Assembly: GCF_045679555.1 (NCBI RefSeq)
Contig: NC_092092.1
Coordinates: 6,660,653 to 6,724,652, forward strand
Length of the DNA: 64,000 nt
Source: Salvelinus alpinus
Taxonomy: Eukaryota > Chordata > Actinopteri > Salmoniformes > Salmonidae
Direction of reading: 5' to 3'
How positions within the stretch are numbered: the first letter of the stretch is position 1; each line of letters starts with the position of its first letter. Positions 39,641 to 55,330 of this stretch are shown here, piece after piece. A program made the position numbers and the translations under genes. The notes beneath the pieces were generated by a model, which was not told the origin of the DNA, searched no databases, and saw only the letters and a program-made list of their open reading frames with translations.

Positions 39641-40243
39641 CTAAAAGGTGTGTCTTCATTTTCACAGCGACTGATTGCTTCCATTCACATAAAGGTCAAT
39701 AAAGAGGAACTCTGAATCAGTGTACACTAGTTTGACAGGTTCCTAATGGGTTATTAATGGAATACAAAATGAATACAAGTTTGTTCCCTCCCCCGCTATT
39801 CTTTATGGATCCTAATATCTACAATAGAACAGTGAAAAGCCAGGATGTTGCATTAAATACGAAAGTAGTTTCTTGTCCATATACAGCAGCAGGGATATTA
39901 CAATGTCAATCCTGCTTTTAAAATCATATTCATTCATTCAGAATAATTTATAGCAAAAGAATAAGGTAAGAAAGACCAGTGAAAATTCCTACATTTGGCA
40001 CCCAGGAGAGAAGAAATCTAGACCGTGGGGTTCTTCAGGCATGACGTGGCCAGCTGACATATGCGCTAACCTAGGTTGAAGATACCCTTCTCTCCAACAG
40101 AAGCTTCACAGGCAGCGGAGATTAGCTTGAGCACGCAATCACAGTTTCTGGAGAGGTAATATTGATGGTTTCTCGGAACTCATGGCTTCTATGTTCGAGG
40201 CTAGATAGAGTACAGCATTTTAGCTAAGCTTTTTTCCAAACCT
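39641..40243. other. Intergenic, nothing recognised
   Basis: No exon, RNA gene or recognisable repeat until the start of the inverted 22-bp array. Confidence 0.5.
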
Positions 40244-40456
40244 TAACCTAATTCTCCTAACCTGCTAAATAAATTATCCTAACCTGCATACTTTAATTCT
40301 CCTAACCTGCTATGTTAATGATCCTAACTTGCTACTTTAATTATCCTAACCTGCTACGTTAATTCTCCTAACTTGCTACTTTAATTCTCCTAACCTGCTA
40401 CGTTAATTCTCCTAACCTGCTACTTTAATTATCCTAATCTGCTACGTTAATTCTCC
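40244..40456 (-). repeat. 22-bp minisatellite, short inverted arm (about 10 units)
   Basis: Units 'ttctcctaacctgctacgtt' are the reverse complement of the long array to the right. Units here are more diverse ('attatcc', 'aatgatcc'). Confidence 0.92.
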
Positions 40457-40566
40457 ATCTAGACACAGCAGCCTTGTGGAGGGCATTCTGTCCCTGGTTA
40501 TCCCGAGTGTCCACACTGATGGAGATCTGTATGGAGTACAGCTACAGACAGAAGTGACTTTACATA

Positions 40567-43331
40567 GCAGGTTAGGAGAACTAACCCAGCAGGTTAGGAG
40601 AACTAACGCAGCAGGTTAGGAGAACTAACGCAACAGGTTAGGAGAACTAACGCAGCAGGTTAGGAGAACTAACGCAGCAGGTTAGGAAAACAAACCCAGC
40701 AGGTTAGGAGAAATAACGCAGCAGGTTAGGAGAACTAACCCAGCAGGATAGGAGAACTAACGCAGCAGGTTAGGAGAACTAACGCAGCAGGTTAGGAGAA
40801 CAAACCCAGCAGGTTAGGAGAACTAACGCAGCAGGTTAGGAGAACTAACCCAGCAAGTTAGGAGAACTAATCCAGCAGGTTAGGAGAACTAACCCAGCAG
40901 GTTAGGAGAACTAACGCAGCAGGTTAGGAGAACTAATCCAGCAAGTTAGGAGAACTAATCCAGCAGGTTAGGAGAATTAAGGCAGCAGGTTAGGAGAACT
41001 AATCCAGCAGGTTAGGAGAATTAAGGCAGCAGGTTAGGAGAACTAATCCAGCAGGTTAGGAGAATTAAGGCAGCAGGTTAGGAGAACTAATCCAGCAAGT
41101 TAGGAGAACTAATCCAGCAGGTTAGGAGAACTAATCCAGCAGGTTAGGAGAATTAAGGCAGCAGGTTAGGAGAACTAACCCAACAGGTTAGGAGAACTAA
41201 CGCAGCATGTTAGGAGAACTAATCCAGCAGGTTAGGAGAACTAATCCAGCAAGTTAGGAGAACTAATCCAGCAGGTTAGGAGAATTAAGGCAGCAGGTTA
41301 GGAGAACTAATCCAGCAGGTTAGGAGAATTAAGGCAGCAGGTTAGGAGAAGTAACGCAGCAGGTTAGGAGAACTAACCCAACAGGTTAGGAGAATTAAGG
41401 CAGCAGGTTAGGAGAACTAACCCAACAGGTTAGGAGAATTAAGGCAGCAGGTTAGGAGAACTAACGCAGCAGGTTAGGAAAACTAACGCAGCAGGTTAGG
41501 AGAACTAACCCAGCAAGTTAGGAGAACTAACCCAGCAGGTTAGGAGAACTAACCCAGCAGGTTAGGAGAACTAACGCAGCAGGTTAGGAGAACTAACGCA
41601 GCAGGTTAGGAGAACTAACCCAGCAAGTTAGGAGAACTAACCCAGCAGGTTAGGAGAACTAACGCAGCAGGTTAGGAGAACTAACCCAGCAGGTTAGGAG
41701 AACTGACCCAGCAGGTTAGGAGAACTAACCCAGCAAGTTAGGAGAACTAACCCAGCAGGTTAGGAGAACTACGCAGCATGTTAGGAGAACTAACCCAGCA
41801 GGTTAGGAGAACTAACGCAGCAGGTTAGGAAAACTAACAGAGCAGGTTAGGAGAACTAACCCAGCAGGTTAGGAGAACAAACAGAGCAGGTTAGGAGAAC
41901 TAACCCAGCAGGTTAGGAGAACTAACAGAGCAGGTTAGGAGAACCAACGCAGCAGGTTAGGAGAACCAACGCAGCAGGTTAGGAGAACCAACGCAGCAGG
42001 TTAGGAGAACCAAAGCAGCAGGGTAAGAGAACTAATGCAGCAGGTTAAGAGAACCAACACAGCAGGCTAGGTGAACTAACGCAGCAGGCTAGCAGAACTA
42101 ACGCAGTAGGCTAGGAGAACTAACGCAGCAGGCTAGGAGAACTAACGCAGCAGGTTAGGAGAACCAACGCAGCAGGCTAGGAGAACTAACGCAGCAGGCT
42201 AGCAGAACTAACGCAGTAGGCTAGGAGAACTAACGCAGCAGGCTAGGAGAACTAACGCAGCAGGTTAGGAGAACCAACGCAGCAGGTTAGGTGAACCAAC
42301 GCAGCAGGTTAGGAGAACTAACGCAGCAGGTTAGGAGAACGAATGCAGCAGGCTAGGAGAACTAACGCAGCAGGTTAGGAGAACCAACACAGCAGGTTAG
42401 GAGAACTAACGCAGCAGGTTAGGAGAACTAACGCAGCAGGCTAGGAGAACTAACGCAGCAGGTTAGGAGAACTAACGCAGCAAGTTAGGAGAACCAACGC
42501 AGCAGGTTAGGAGAACTAACGCAGCAGGTTAGGAGAACTAACGCAGCAGGTTAGGAGAACCAACGCAGCAGGTTAGGAGAACTAACCCAGCAAGTTAGGA
42601 GAACTAACCCAGCAAGTTAAGAGAACCAACACAGCAGGTTAGGAGAACTAACCCAGCAGGCTAGGAGAACGAACCCAGCAGGTTAGGAGAATTAACCCAG
42701 CAGGTTAGGAGAACCAACGCAGCAGGCTAGGAGAACTAACCCAGCAAGTTAGGACAACCAACGCAGTAGGTTAGGAGAACTAACGCAGCAGGCTAGGAAA
42801 ACTAACCCAGCAAGTTAGGAGAACCAACACAACAGGTTAGGAGAACTAACGCAGTAGGCTAGGAGAACTAACGCAGCAGGCTAGGAGAACTAACGCAGCA
42901 GGCTAGGAGAACTAACGCAGCAGGTTAGGAGAATGAACGCAGCAGGTTAGGAGAACTAACGCAGCAGGTTAGGAGAACCAACGCAGCAGGTTAGGAGAAC
43001 CAACGCAGCAGGTTAGGAGAACTAACCCAGCAGGCTAGGAGAACGAACCCAGCAGGTTAGGAGAACTAACCCAGCAGGTTAGGAGAACCAACGCAGCAGG
43101 CTAGGAGAACTAACCCAGCAAGTTAGGACAACCAACGCAGTAGGTTAGGAGAACTAACGCAGCAGGCTAGGAAAACTAACCCAGCAAGTTAGGAGAACCA
43201 ACACAACAGGTTAGGAGAACTAACGCAGCAGGTTAGGAGAACGAACGCAGCAGGCTAGGAGAACTAACGCAGCAGGCTAGGAGAACTAACGCAGCAGGCT
43301 AGGAGAACCAACGGAGCAGGTTAAGAGAATT
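40567..43331 (+). repeat. 22-bp minisatellite, long arm (about 125 units)
   Basis: Units 'agcaggttaggagaactaac' plus two bases. Variants (acgcag, accaac, aatccag, aggctagg) cluster regionally, and blocks recur, e.g. 42719-42850 and 43083-43215 share the same variant order, showing multi-unit duplications. A 110-bp non-repetitive spacer separates it from the inverted arm. Confidence 0.95.
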
Positions 43332-43900
43332 GAGAAAGGTGGAAGGAGGGTGAGTCTGTTTGGACTATTATGCCAACTTCTTCTCTAGCATTCTCATTCC
43401 AAACATGGAATGTCTGGCTTCACGATGACAGCAATCGAGTTGGCGTGATATCACAAAGAGATCTGGGACCGGGTTGGAGGCAGGGGTGGAAGAAGTTGGA
43501 GAGAGGGTCCGTCTCAATAGACTGAGACACTAAAACATAGGGGAGGACGGGCTTGTGGGAATGACTGGAGGGGAATTAGTGGAATGGTATCAAATACTGT
43601 AAATCAAACATATGGTTTCCATGTGTTTGATGCCATTCCTTTTGCTCCGTTCCGGGTCATTATTATATGTTCCGTTCTCCACTCAGCAACCTCCTGTGCA
43701 CTCAACGGATTAACTTTTACAGCAGATGTTACTTCCACACACCAGAGGAGAAATATGTGTTATTAGTAGCTTTTTTGTTACTTCTTCTTCATCTTTGGTT
43801 GCATGCCGCCACCTACTGTGCGGTAGTGTGTGGTCGATCACAGTTACATTTTGTGATACAAAAATAAAATAGGAAAGGGGAAAAAAAAAAAAAAAAGCTC
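43332..43900. other. Intergenic; MITE relic at 43540-43700 and poly-A at 43880-43896
   Basis: 'gtaaatcaaacatatgg' and 'gtttgatgccattcctttt' resemble the MITE at 25648-25815. No gene signal. Confidence 0.55.
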
Positions 43901-44559
43901 CACCAACAAACCTCTATATACCACTACTACATACCACCAACTAACATCTATATACCACTATTACATACCACCAACTAACATCTATATACCACTATTACAT
44001 ACCACCAACTAACATCTATATACCACTATTACATACCACCAACTAACATCTATATACCACTATTACATACCACCAACTACCATCTATATACCACTATTAC
44101 ATACCACCAACTAACATCTATATACCACTATTACATACCACCAACTAACATCTATATACCACTATTACATACCACCAACTTACATCTATATACCACTATT
44201 ACATACCACCAACTAACATCTATATACCACTATTACATACCACCAACTAACATCTATATACCACTATTACATACCACCAACTAACCCTCCATCTATATAC
44301 CACTACTACATACCACCAACTAACATCTATATACCACTATTACATACCACCAACTAACCCTCCATCTATATACCACTATTACATACCACCAACTTACATC
44401 TATATACCACTATTACATACCACCAACTAACATCTATATACCACTATTACATACCACCAACTAACATCTATATACCACTATTACATACCACCAACTAACA
44501 TCTATATACCACTATTACATACCACCAACTAACATCTATATACCACTATTACATACCAT
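43901..44559. repeat. 34-bp minisatellite, about 19 units
   Basis: Unit 'catctatataccactattac' plus 'ataccaccaactaa'. Two units carry an extra 'ccctcc' insert. Confidence 0.94.
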
Positions 44560-44956
44560 ATGTATTATTGAATGTGCAGTATAGAGTAAAATACCTATAA
44601 CTTTTATTTCTTCGTTTTTTCCTTCTTAACCTGTGTATTTGCTTATGTTCTTTGCTAAATATGCATTTTGAATGTATAATTCCACTTACGTATATGTTTG
44701 TACAATTAGAAAAAAAAATAATGAAAGAAGCCCCAGTTCCCGATTAGGAATTCCAAGTTGCTTGACCGATAAACGATTATTCACTCGGAGCTCTTTTTAT
44801 TTTTTTCTTGAACGCACTGAAGTCGGAAGTTAGAGATTTCCAAGTTCCCAGTTGTTTTGAACGTGGAAATAATCTTAATTGACTCTTGATTGTCAGTGTC
44901 ATACACTTTGACCTAGTGCGTAACCCGGAAGTGTAGTCCCGTCTGCAGTTTTCACA
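44560..44956 (+). promoter_or_regulatory. tvp23b upstream region with ETS-type motif
   Basis: Just upstream of the start codon (44924-44933) is CCCGGAAGTG, an ETS/GABP-type site common in housekeeping promoters. There is no TATA box. The segment 44745-44870 ('gaagtcggaagttagagattt', 'cccagttgttttgaacg') resembles a dispersed salmonid repeat. Confidence 0.5.
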
Positions 44957-49438
<4,482 letters not shown>

Positions 49439-49956
49439 AGAAGGACGTCTACTCTTTAAAGATTTGAACATATGTTTGCATTATTCTGAATGCCGTTGTA
49501 TATCTGGAGTTTTACTTACAACTAACACTTAATAGAAATCTTTTGGGACATTGCTTACCTTTGACGAGTTTTCCCATTTTGATACCATTTCAAGAGAGAA
49601 ATAGCATAATTTGTAGATAAGTAAGTTTTTCCACTGTAGCTATACTGACTCAAAGCAAATCCCTTATCTGTTTTGTTGTTTTTGCATATTATCCCTAGAC
49701 TTTATACAATACAATGAAATGTTGTTTCTGACTTGTATTATACAAACATGTTGCCTGTATAATGTTGATGGTTGTAAATATAGAACATCAAGGTCATGTG
49801 TTCATGTTTTTGTGCAAATACATTTATAACATTTCAAAATGACGTGTGTTTTTGAGTTATTTTGGATGTACTGCACGAGGTGCATTCTACACTACTAAAC
49901 TTTTTAGAATCTTTTGCTAAATATAATTTTACTTAGATGTTTGGTGTCAAAGAGTA
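49439..49956 (+). other. tvp23b 3' UTR and downstream sequence
   Basis: A/T-rich, no coding or repeats recognised. No unambiguous AATAAA; the transcript end cannot be placed. Confidence 0.45.
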
Positions 49957-50215
49957 AGGCCCCCGAATGGCGCAGGGGTCTAAGGCATTGCATCTCAGTG
50001 CTAGAAGCGTCACTACAGACCCTGGTTCGATCCCGGGCTGTATCACAACTGGCCGTAATTGGGAGTCCCATAGGGCGGTGCAGAATTGGCCAAGCGTCGT
50101 CCGGGTTAGGGGAAGTTTTGGCCCGGGGTAGGTCGTTGTTGTAAAATAAAAATGTGTTCTTAATAACTAACTTGCCTAGTTAAATAAAGGTTAAATCAAT
50201 AAAATATTAAATCAA
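49957..50215 (+). mobile_element. Salmonid tRNA-derived SINE with LINE-like tail
   Basis: Best preserved of three copies: 'gaatggcgcaggggtctaag' (A-box region), 'ctggttcgatcccgggctg' (B-box region), 'gcgtcgtccgggttagggg' and 'cttgcctagttaaataaagg'. Confidence 0.9.
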
Positions 50216-50434
50216 TAAATTACACACAGGAACATCAACCCCCTCTGATTTGTACTTTTACTTTATGGGAAGGTATTAGATCAAATTATGTGGTGTAGTT
50301 AAATCAGTACTTTGTAAGTAACTCATGAGCCTGCTTAACATCAGTCGTGCATGTTGGTCATAAGTTAGGTTCATTGCTCCACAAATGTTAGCGACACCTT
50401 GTGGTATATTATTGCAAGATTTTCTGCCACAACT
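50216..50434. other. Intergenic, nothing recognised
   Basis: Short unique-looking stretch between the SINE and the candidate promoter. Confidence 0.5.
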
Positions 50435-50620
50435 AAGATGGCCGCTATCCATGACCAATGTGAAGAAAGACGTATAGGGAAGCGATCTCTTGTTGATTGT
50501 CCCGCCCCAGCCAATGATCATTCTGGGTGTCATTTTTTTTTTTTTTTATAGCTTTTGCAAAATATATTTTCCATATTAGTAGCCTTTATTCTGTATCCAC
50601 GTTTGACACGAAAACTCAGG
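50435..50620 (+). promoter_or_regulatory. Candidate housekeeping-type promoter
   Basis: AAGATGGCCGCT (50435-50446, YY1-like), CCCGCCCC (50501-50508, Sp1-like) and CCAAT (50511-50515) are clustered about 110 bases before an ATG that opens a plausible first exon. No TATA box. Confidence 0.4.
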
Positions 50621-50685
50621 ATGATCACGACCGAGGATGCATCCGCGAGGGAGATAGAGGACAAACCAAAGCAGGTCGGGTTCAG
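50621..50685 (+). CDS. Candidate first coding exon of an unrecognised gene
   Basis: The ATG at 50621 opens 21 codons (MITTEDASAREIEDKPKQV and two more) that end at a good donor, TTCAG|GTAATC. The peptide is charged and balanced, unlike repeat translations, and lies just after a promoter-like motif cluster. I do not recognise the protein. The intron that would follow holds the LINE at 50868-52916, and I could not find a convincing second exon in the window. It may instead be chance. Confidence 0.35.
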
Positions 50686-50867
50686 GTAATCAGAAGGGTA
50701 ACTTTGCTAGCTTGACTTTGGCAATTAACTACTTTGACAGTTGAATTTGTCTTAATTTCTACCATTTGTATGCATGTTATGAGTGTAACTAATCCAAATG
50801 ATGAGTAAATGTTCCCTTACAAAATAAGATTGCAGTTTTGAAACTGCAGTAAAAGTACAGTAACTCA

Positions 50868-52916
50868 AATCTGACCATAATTCTATCCTCCTGATTCCTG
50901 CTTACAAGCAAAAATTAAAGCAGGACGCAGGACGATGAAGCAGATGCTGAACTACAGGACTGTTTTGTTATCACAGACTGGAACATGTTCCAGGATTCCT
51001 CCAATGGCACTGAGGAGTACATCACATCTGTCATTGGCTTCATCAATAAGTGCATCGATGACGACGTCCCCACAGTGACCGTACCTACATACCCCAACCA
51101 GAAACCACGGATTACAGACAGCGTCTGCACTGAGCTACAGGCTAGAGCTGCCGCTTTCAAGGAGCGGGACTCTAACCCGGAAGCTTATAATAAATCCCGC
51201 TATGCCCGCCGACGAACCATCAAACAGGCAAAGCCTCAATACAGGTCTAATATCGAGTCCTACTACACCAGCTCTGATGCTCGTCGGATGTGGCAGGGCC
51301 TGCAAACCATTACAGTCTACAAAGGGAAGCACAGCCGAGAGCTGCCCAGTGAAACGACCCTACCGGATGAGCTAAATTACTTCTATGCTCGCTTCGAGGC
51401 AAATAACACTGAAACATGCATGAGAGCACCAGCTGTACAGGAAGACTGTGTGATCACGCTCTCCGCAGCCGATGTGAGTAAGACCTTTAGACATGTCAAC
51501 ATTCACAAGGCCGCAGGGCCAGACGGATTACCAGGACGTGTGCTGCGAGCATGCGCTGACCAACTAGCAAGTGTCTTCACTGACATTTTCAACCTCTCCC
51601 TGTCTGTGTCTGTAATACCAACATGTTTGAAGCAGACTACCATAGTGCCTGTGCCCAAGCACACTAAGGTAACCTGCCTAAATGACTACCGACCCGTCGC
51701 ACTCACGTCTGTAGCCATGAAGTGCTTTGAAAGGCTGGTCATGGCTCATATTAACACCATCATCCCAGAAACCCTAGACCCACTCCATTTTGCATACCGC
51801 CCCAACAGATCCACAGATTATGCAATCTCTATTGCACTCCACACTGCCCTTTCCCACCTGGACAAAAGGAACACCTATGTGAGAATTCTATTCATTGACT
51901 ACAGCTTAGCGTTCAAGACCATTGTGTCCTCAAAGCTCATCAATAAGCTAAGTACCCTGGGACTAAACACCTCCCTCTGCAACTGGATCCTGGACTTCCT
52001 GACGGGCCGCCCCCAGGTGGTGAGGGTCGGTAATAACACATCCGCCACGCTGAGCCTCAACACAGGGGCCCCTCAGGGGTGCGTGCTCAGCCCCCTCCTG
52101 TACTCCCTGTTCACTCATGACTGCATGGCTAGGCACGACTCCAACACCATCATTAAGTTTTCTGATGACACAACAGTGTTAGGCCTGATCACCGACAACG
52201 ATGAGAAAGCCTATAGGGAGGAGATCAGAGACCTCTCCCTCAACGTGATCAAGACAAAGGAGATTATCGTGGACTACAGGAAAAGGAGGACTGAGCATGC
52301 CCCCATTCTCATCGATGGGGCTGTAGTGGAGCAGGTTGAGAACTTCAAGTTCCTTGGTGTCCACATCACCAACAAACTAACATTGTCCAAGCACACCAAG
52401 ACAGTTGTGAAGAGGGCACGACAAAACCTATTCTCCCTCAGGAGACTGAAAAGATTTGACATGGGTCCTCAGATCCTCAAAAGGTTTTACAGCTGCACCA
52501 TCGAGAGCATCCTGACTGGTATGGAACTGCTCGGCCTCCGACCGCAAGGCACTCACCCACTACAGAGGGTAGTGCGTACGGCTCAGTACATCACCGGGGC
52601 CAAGCTTCCTGCCATCCAGGACCTCTATACCAGGCGGTGTCAGAGGAAGGCCCTAAAAATTGTCAAAGACTCCAGCCACCCTAGTCATAGACTGTTCTCT
52701 CTGCTACCGCACGGCAAGCGGTACTGGAGCGCCAAGTCTAGGTCCAAGATGCTTCTAAACAGCTTCTTCCCCCAAGCCATAAGACTCCTGAGCATCTAAT
52801 CAAATGGCAACCCGGACTATTCACATTGTTGGTTAAGGGCTTGTAAGTAAGCATTTCACTGCAAGGTCTACACCTGTTGTATTCGGCGCATGTGTCAAAT
52901 ACAATTTGATTTGATT
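50868..52916 (+). mobile_element. 5'-truncated LINE with reverse transcriptase
   Basis: Starts within the LINE body, carries one frame of 604 codons (50985-52799) and ends in the 3' UTR 'gttggttaagggcttgtaag'..'atttgatttgatt'. The endonuclease part is missing. Fragments of the same 3' end occur at 3635-3787, 36994-37274 (reverse) and 48460-48612. Confidence 0.88.
50985..52799 (+). CDS. LINE reverse transcriptase fragment (decayed)
   Basis: 604 residues without a stop. Recognisable reverse-transcriptase blocks: KAAGPDGLPGRVL, NDYRPVALTSV, HFAYRPNRSTDYAI, FIDYSLAFKTI (D305), GAPQGCVLSPLLYSLFTHDC, FSDDTTV (D394/D395) and FKFLGVHI, then a C-terminal RSKMLLNSFFPQAIRLL. The catalytic aspartates are kept, but the box is FSDD rather than FADD, and between EIRDL and SLNV about ten residues usual for the family are missing in frame. 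The N-terminal endonuclease is absent, so this copy cannot retrotranspose by itself. Confidence 0.88.
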   Translation: MFQDSSNGTEEYITSVIGFINKCIDDDVPTVTVPTYPNQKPRITDSVCTELQARAAAFKERDSNPEAYNKSRYARRRTIKQAKPQYRSNIESYYTSSDARRMWQGLQTITVYKGKHSRELPSETTLPDELNYFYARFEANNTETCMRAPAVQEDCVITLSAADVSKTFRHVNIHKAAGPDGLPGRVLRACADQLASVFTDIFNLSLSVSVIPTCLKQTTIVPVPKHTKVTCLNDYRPVALTSVAMKCFERLVMAHINTIIPETLDPLHFAYRPNRSTDYAISIALHTALSHLDKRNTYVRILFIDYSLAFKTIVSSKLINKLSTLGLNTSLCNWILDFLTGRPQVVRVGNNTSATLSLNTGAPQGCVLSPLLYSLFTHDCMARHDSNTIIKFSDDTTVLGLITDNDEKAYREEIRDLSLNVIKTKEIIVDYRKRRTEHAPILIDGAVVEQVENFKFLGVHITNKLTLSKHTKTVVKRARQNLFSLRRLKRFDMGPQILKRFYSCTIESILTGMELLGLRPQGTHPLQRVVRTAQYITGAKLPAIQDLYTRRCQRKALKIVKDSSHPSHRLFSLLPHGKRYWSAKSRSKMLLNSFFPQAIRLLSI

Positions 52917-53214
52917 CACATTTACTATGTTACGTCTAACCCTGAGTCCAGGTTGCACCTGTAGTCAGCTGTGGCTCGTACTAAGCCAAGGTGAGTCAAA
53001 GGTAAAAACACACAGAAGAGAAAGAAGCAAAAATATACTACAAATTAGACCCCTCTTTTGTGCAGGCTAGTCCAGATCAGATGGAGCCTCTGTACTGGTA
53101 TTCTACGACCTTCTATACTCTTGACCTGAACCAGTATCTGGGCAAAGGATACGATGAATATGACAGATCTCCTCTGCCCATGAAGTGTCCATTCATTTTC
53201 CCATTAGACAGCTC
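52917..53214. other. Intergenic; unexplained short open frame at 53064-53214
   Basis: After a 'tttgtgcag' acceptor-like sequence, 53064 onwards reads ASPDQMEPLYWYSTTFYTLD in one frame. It has a protein-like composition but no recognised family and no convincing donor. Confidence 0.35.
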
Positions 53215-53239
53215 TGCAAGCGTTATAATGTCAATGATG

Positions 53240-53480
53240 CCCTTTATATACTTCCTCAGAGTCAGATGAACTCGTGGATACAAAAATGGATGTCTCTGTG
53301 TCCAATATGAAGGGGGTTATGCTTGCAGATACCCATAGACTACCAGTCATTGCGCTAATGCTATTTAGCATTGGCTCGCGAAACTACCTCTTAACTTCCT
53401 TCATACTGGACACAGAGACATAAAAATGGTATCCATGAGTTCATCTGACTTATTGCCAAAATCACAAAGTATCCCTTTAA
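53240..53480. mobile_element. Hairpin repeat
   Basis: 'cttcctcagagtcagatgaa' and 'tgtctctgtgtccaatatga' (53251-53310) are mirrored by 'cttcatactggacacagaga' and 'catgagttcatctgactta' (53398-53453). The loop is 'tttagcattggctcgcgaaa'. Confidence 0.75.
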
Positions 53481-54009
53481 TGTATTGTTTTCTGGTCAAA
53501 AACAATGCAGGTTTTTTTACACCTTTTTTGGAGGTACATACCGGCCTTAACAGCAGGAAATGACTGTCCAATGACTGGCCTGGAGGATTAAAATGCAGTA
53601 CACTCCTGGCACATAGCAGTTTTTGTTTTCATACAATGAAATGTTTTAGCTACTATCTATTAAGAACTTGATTAATATTACCACTATATTGCAAACACAA
53701 TTTTCTAGGAGCCCAATGCCAATCTATTTCACTTCAACAAACCCATGAGAACAACAAACCATGTCCCCTGCGGTGGCTGCTTACATATGACTTTCATCTA
53801 TACTGTGTCTATACTACATTAGTAATTTTTTTGTTTAACCTTTATTTAATTAGGCAAGTCAAAAGCAAAACAAAAGTTGTATTGCTGCCATGTCTGATTA
53901 CCCTGTTTCACTTGTGCCCGGTACTCTGTGTTCCCTCTGAAGCGTTCCAGTGAAGTAACACTTACTTACACCCTGGACCGGAGGCTCTGATATGCTTAAC
54001 GAGGGCAGT
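53481..54009. other. Intergenic, nothing beyond a SINE/LINE tail fragment
   Basis: 'ttaacctttatttaattagg' at 53835-53860 is a short reverse copy of the SINE/LINE tail. No gene signal otherwise. Confidence 0.5.
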
Positions 54010-54655
54010 GGCACTGAACTCTAGCACATTGCCTGTCAAATCATTGTTAAAAATCAGGCTATGTAATATTAACTTTCTCCATTTCTCACTTTAACTTTGT
54101 TCTTATGATGCGGTAACTGGCTGCCGTCTAGTGTTGGTTCTGAGTGGGACGGAACAGAACCTTTTCAGATGACCCCGTTTTCCCCTACACATGTTGTCAA
54201 ATCACCAGATGAGGTAACTACACATTGTATTGTGATTTAACACATTTTCCCCCGTATCCATTATACTGGGGGATACAGGTTTGCCTATACAAAACGTCGC
54301 CAGAGAACTAACCTTATATTGGCGATTCTATCTTTGTTCTCGATTCGTGGGAAAGGAGAAACGATTGGATGTGGACTGTTGAGATACACCCAAGGCAGTC
54401 TGATTAACCTTCTTCTTCGCCTTCTTCTTCTTCTTCGTTGGGGTTTTTATGGCGGACTACATCCCAAATGTGCCACTGAACTCTAGCACATTGCCTGTCC
54501 AATCATTGTTAAAAATCAGGTTATGCAATACTAACTTTCTCCATTTGTCACTTTAACTTTGTTCTTATGATACAGCAATGTTTTGTATAGGCAAACCTGT
54601 ACCTCCCAGTATAATGGATAGGGGGAAAAAATTGTTAAATCACAATACAATCTGT
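54010..54655. repeat. Direct and inverted duplication pair
   Basis: 54008-54112 and 54473-54577 are direct copies ('ctagcacattgcctgtc', 'ttgttaaaaatcagg', 'cactttaactttgttctta'). 54240-54295 and 54583-54655 are inverted ('atccattatactggg', 'caggtttgcctatacaaaac'). A 'cttcttcttc' run is at 54408-54440. Confidence 0.7.
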
Positions 54656-54662
54656 AACCTCT

Positions 54663-54920
54663 CGGGGGGAGGTGCATCTGAAGTCGGGGGGAGGTGCATC
54701 TGAAGTCGGGGGGAGGTGCATCTGAAGTCGGGGGGAGGTGCTTCTGAAGTCGGGGGGAGGGGCTTCTGAAGTCAGTGGGAGGTGCATCTGATATCGGGGG
54801 AGTTGCTTCTGAAGTCAGGGGGAGGTGCTTCTGAAGTCGTGGGGAGGTGCTTCTGAAGTCGGGGGGAGGTGCTTCTGAAGTCGGGGGGAGGTGCTTCTGA
54901 AGTCGGGGGGAGGTGCTACT
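54663..54920. repeat. 22-bp G-rich minisatellite, about 12 units
   Basis: Unit 'ggggggaggtgcatctgaag' plus two bases, with 'gcttct' variants. Each unit has a G5-G6 run, so one strand could form quadruplexes. Confidence 0.92.
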
Positions 54921-55087
54921 GCGACAGCCGAAAGTCGGGCACTAATGTGGTTTTCCAACAGCAAGGCTCAGATCAATGTGGCAGTGTTGCCATTGTTTAT
55001 AAAAGGTATTGTTTGTAATGTCTAAATCAATATGCATTGAAACCCCATATAAAACACTCTGAAATAATAAAAATACTGTGTGTACAT
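54921..55087. other. Short intergenic stretch, nothing recognised
   Basis: A/T-rich sequence without repeats or coding. Confidence 0.5.
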
Positions 55088-55330
55088 TGTACAATCAATT
55101 AGTGAGAGAGAGCCTCAAATATCACATTTATTTATATCCACTGTACACATAAATTGCGGTAATTTGGTTCCTGTTTCAATCATGTCTTTGGTCACGTTCG
55201 CGTGGGTCAAATAAAAACAGGCTAATGATTGGTTGACGATAGATCCTCCCACAATGCAGGCGATGGCTGCCAGATGAAGTTAGTGAAGAGAAACTGTTTC
55301 TCTATTAGAAATCCCAGCTAAGCTCATGCA
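55088..55330 (-). repeat. Dispersed repeat, inverted partner of 2520-2805
   Basis: Reverse complement matches 2520-2805 through 'gatagatcctcccacaatgc' and 'gtgaagagaaactg' with scattered changes. Confidence 0.7.

Noticed and set aside
40567-43331. CRISPR or centromeric satellite
   Set aside because: 22-bp head-to-tail units without unique spacers, far shorter than fish centromeric repeats.
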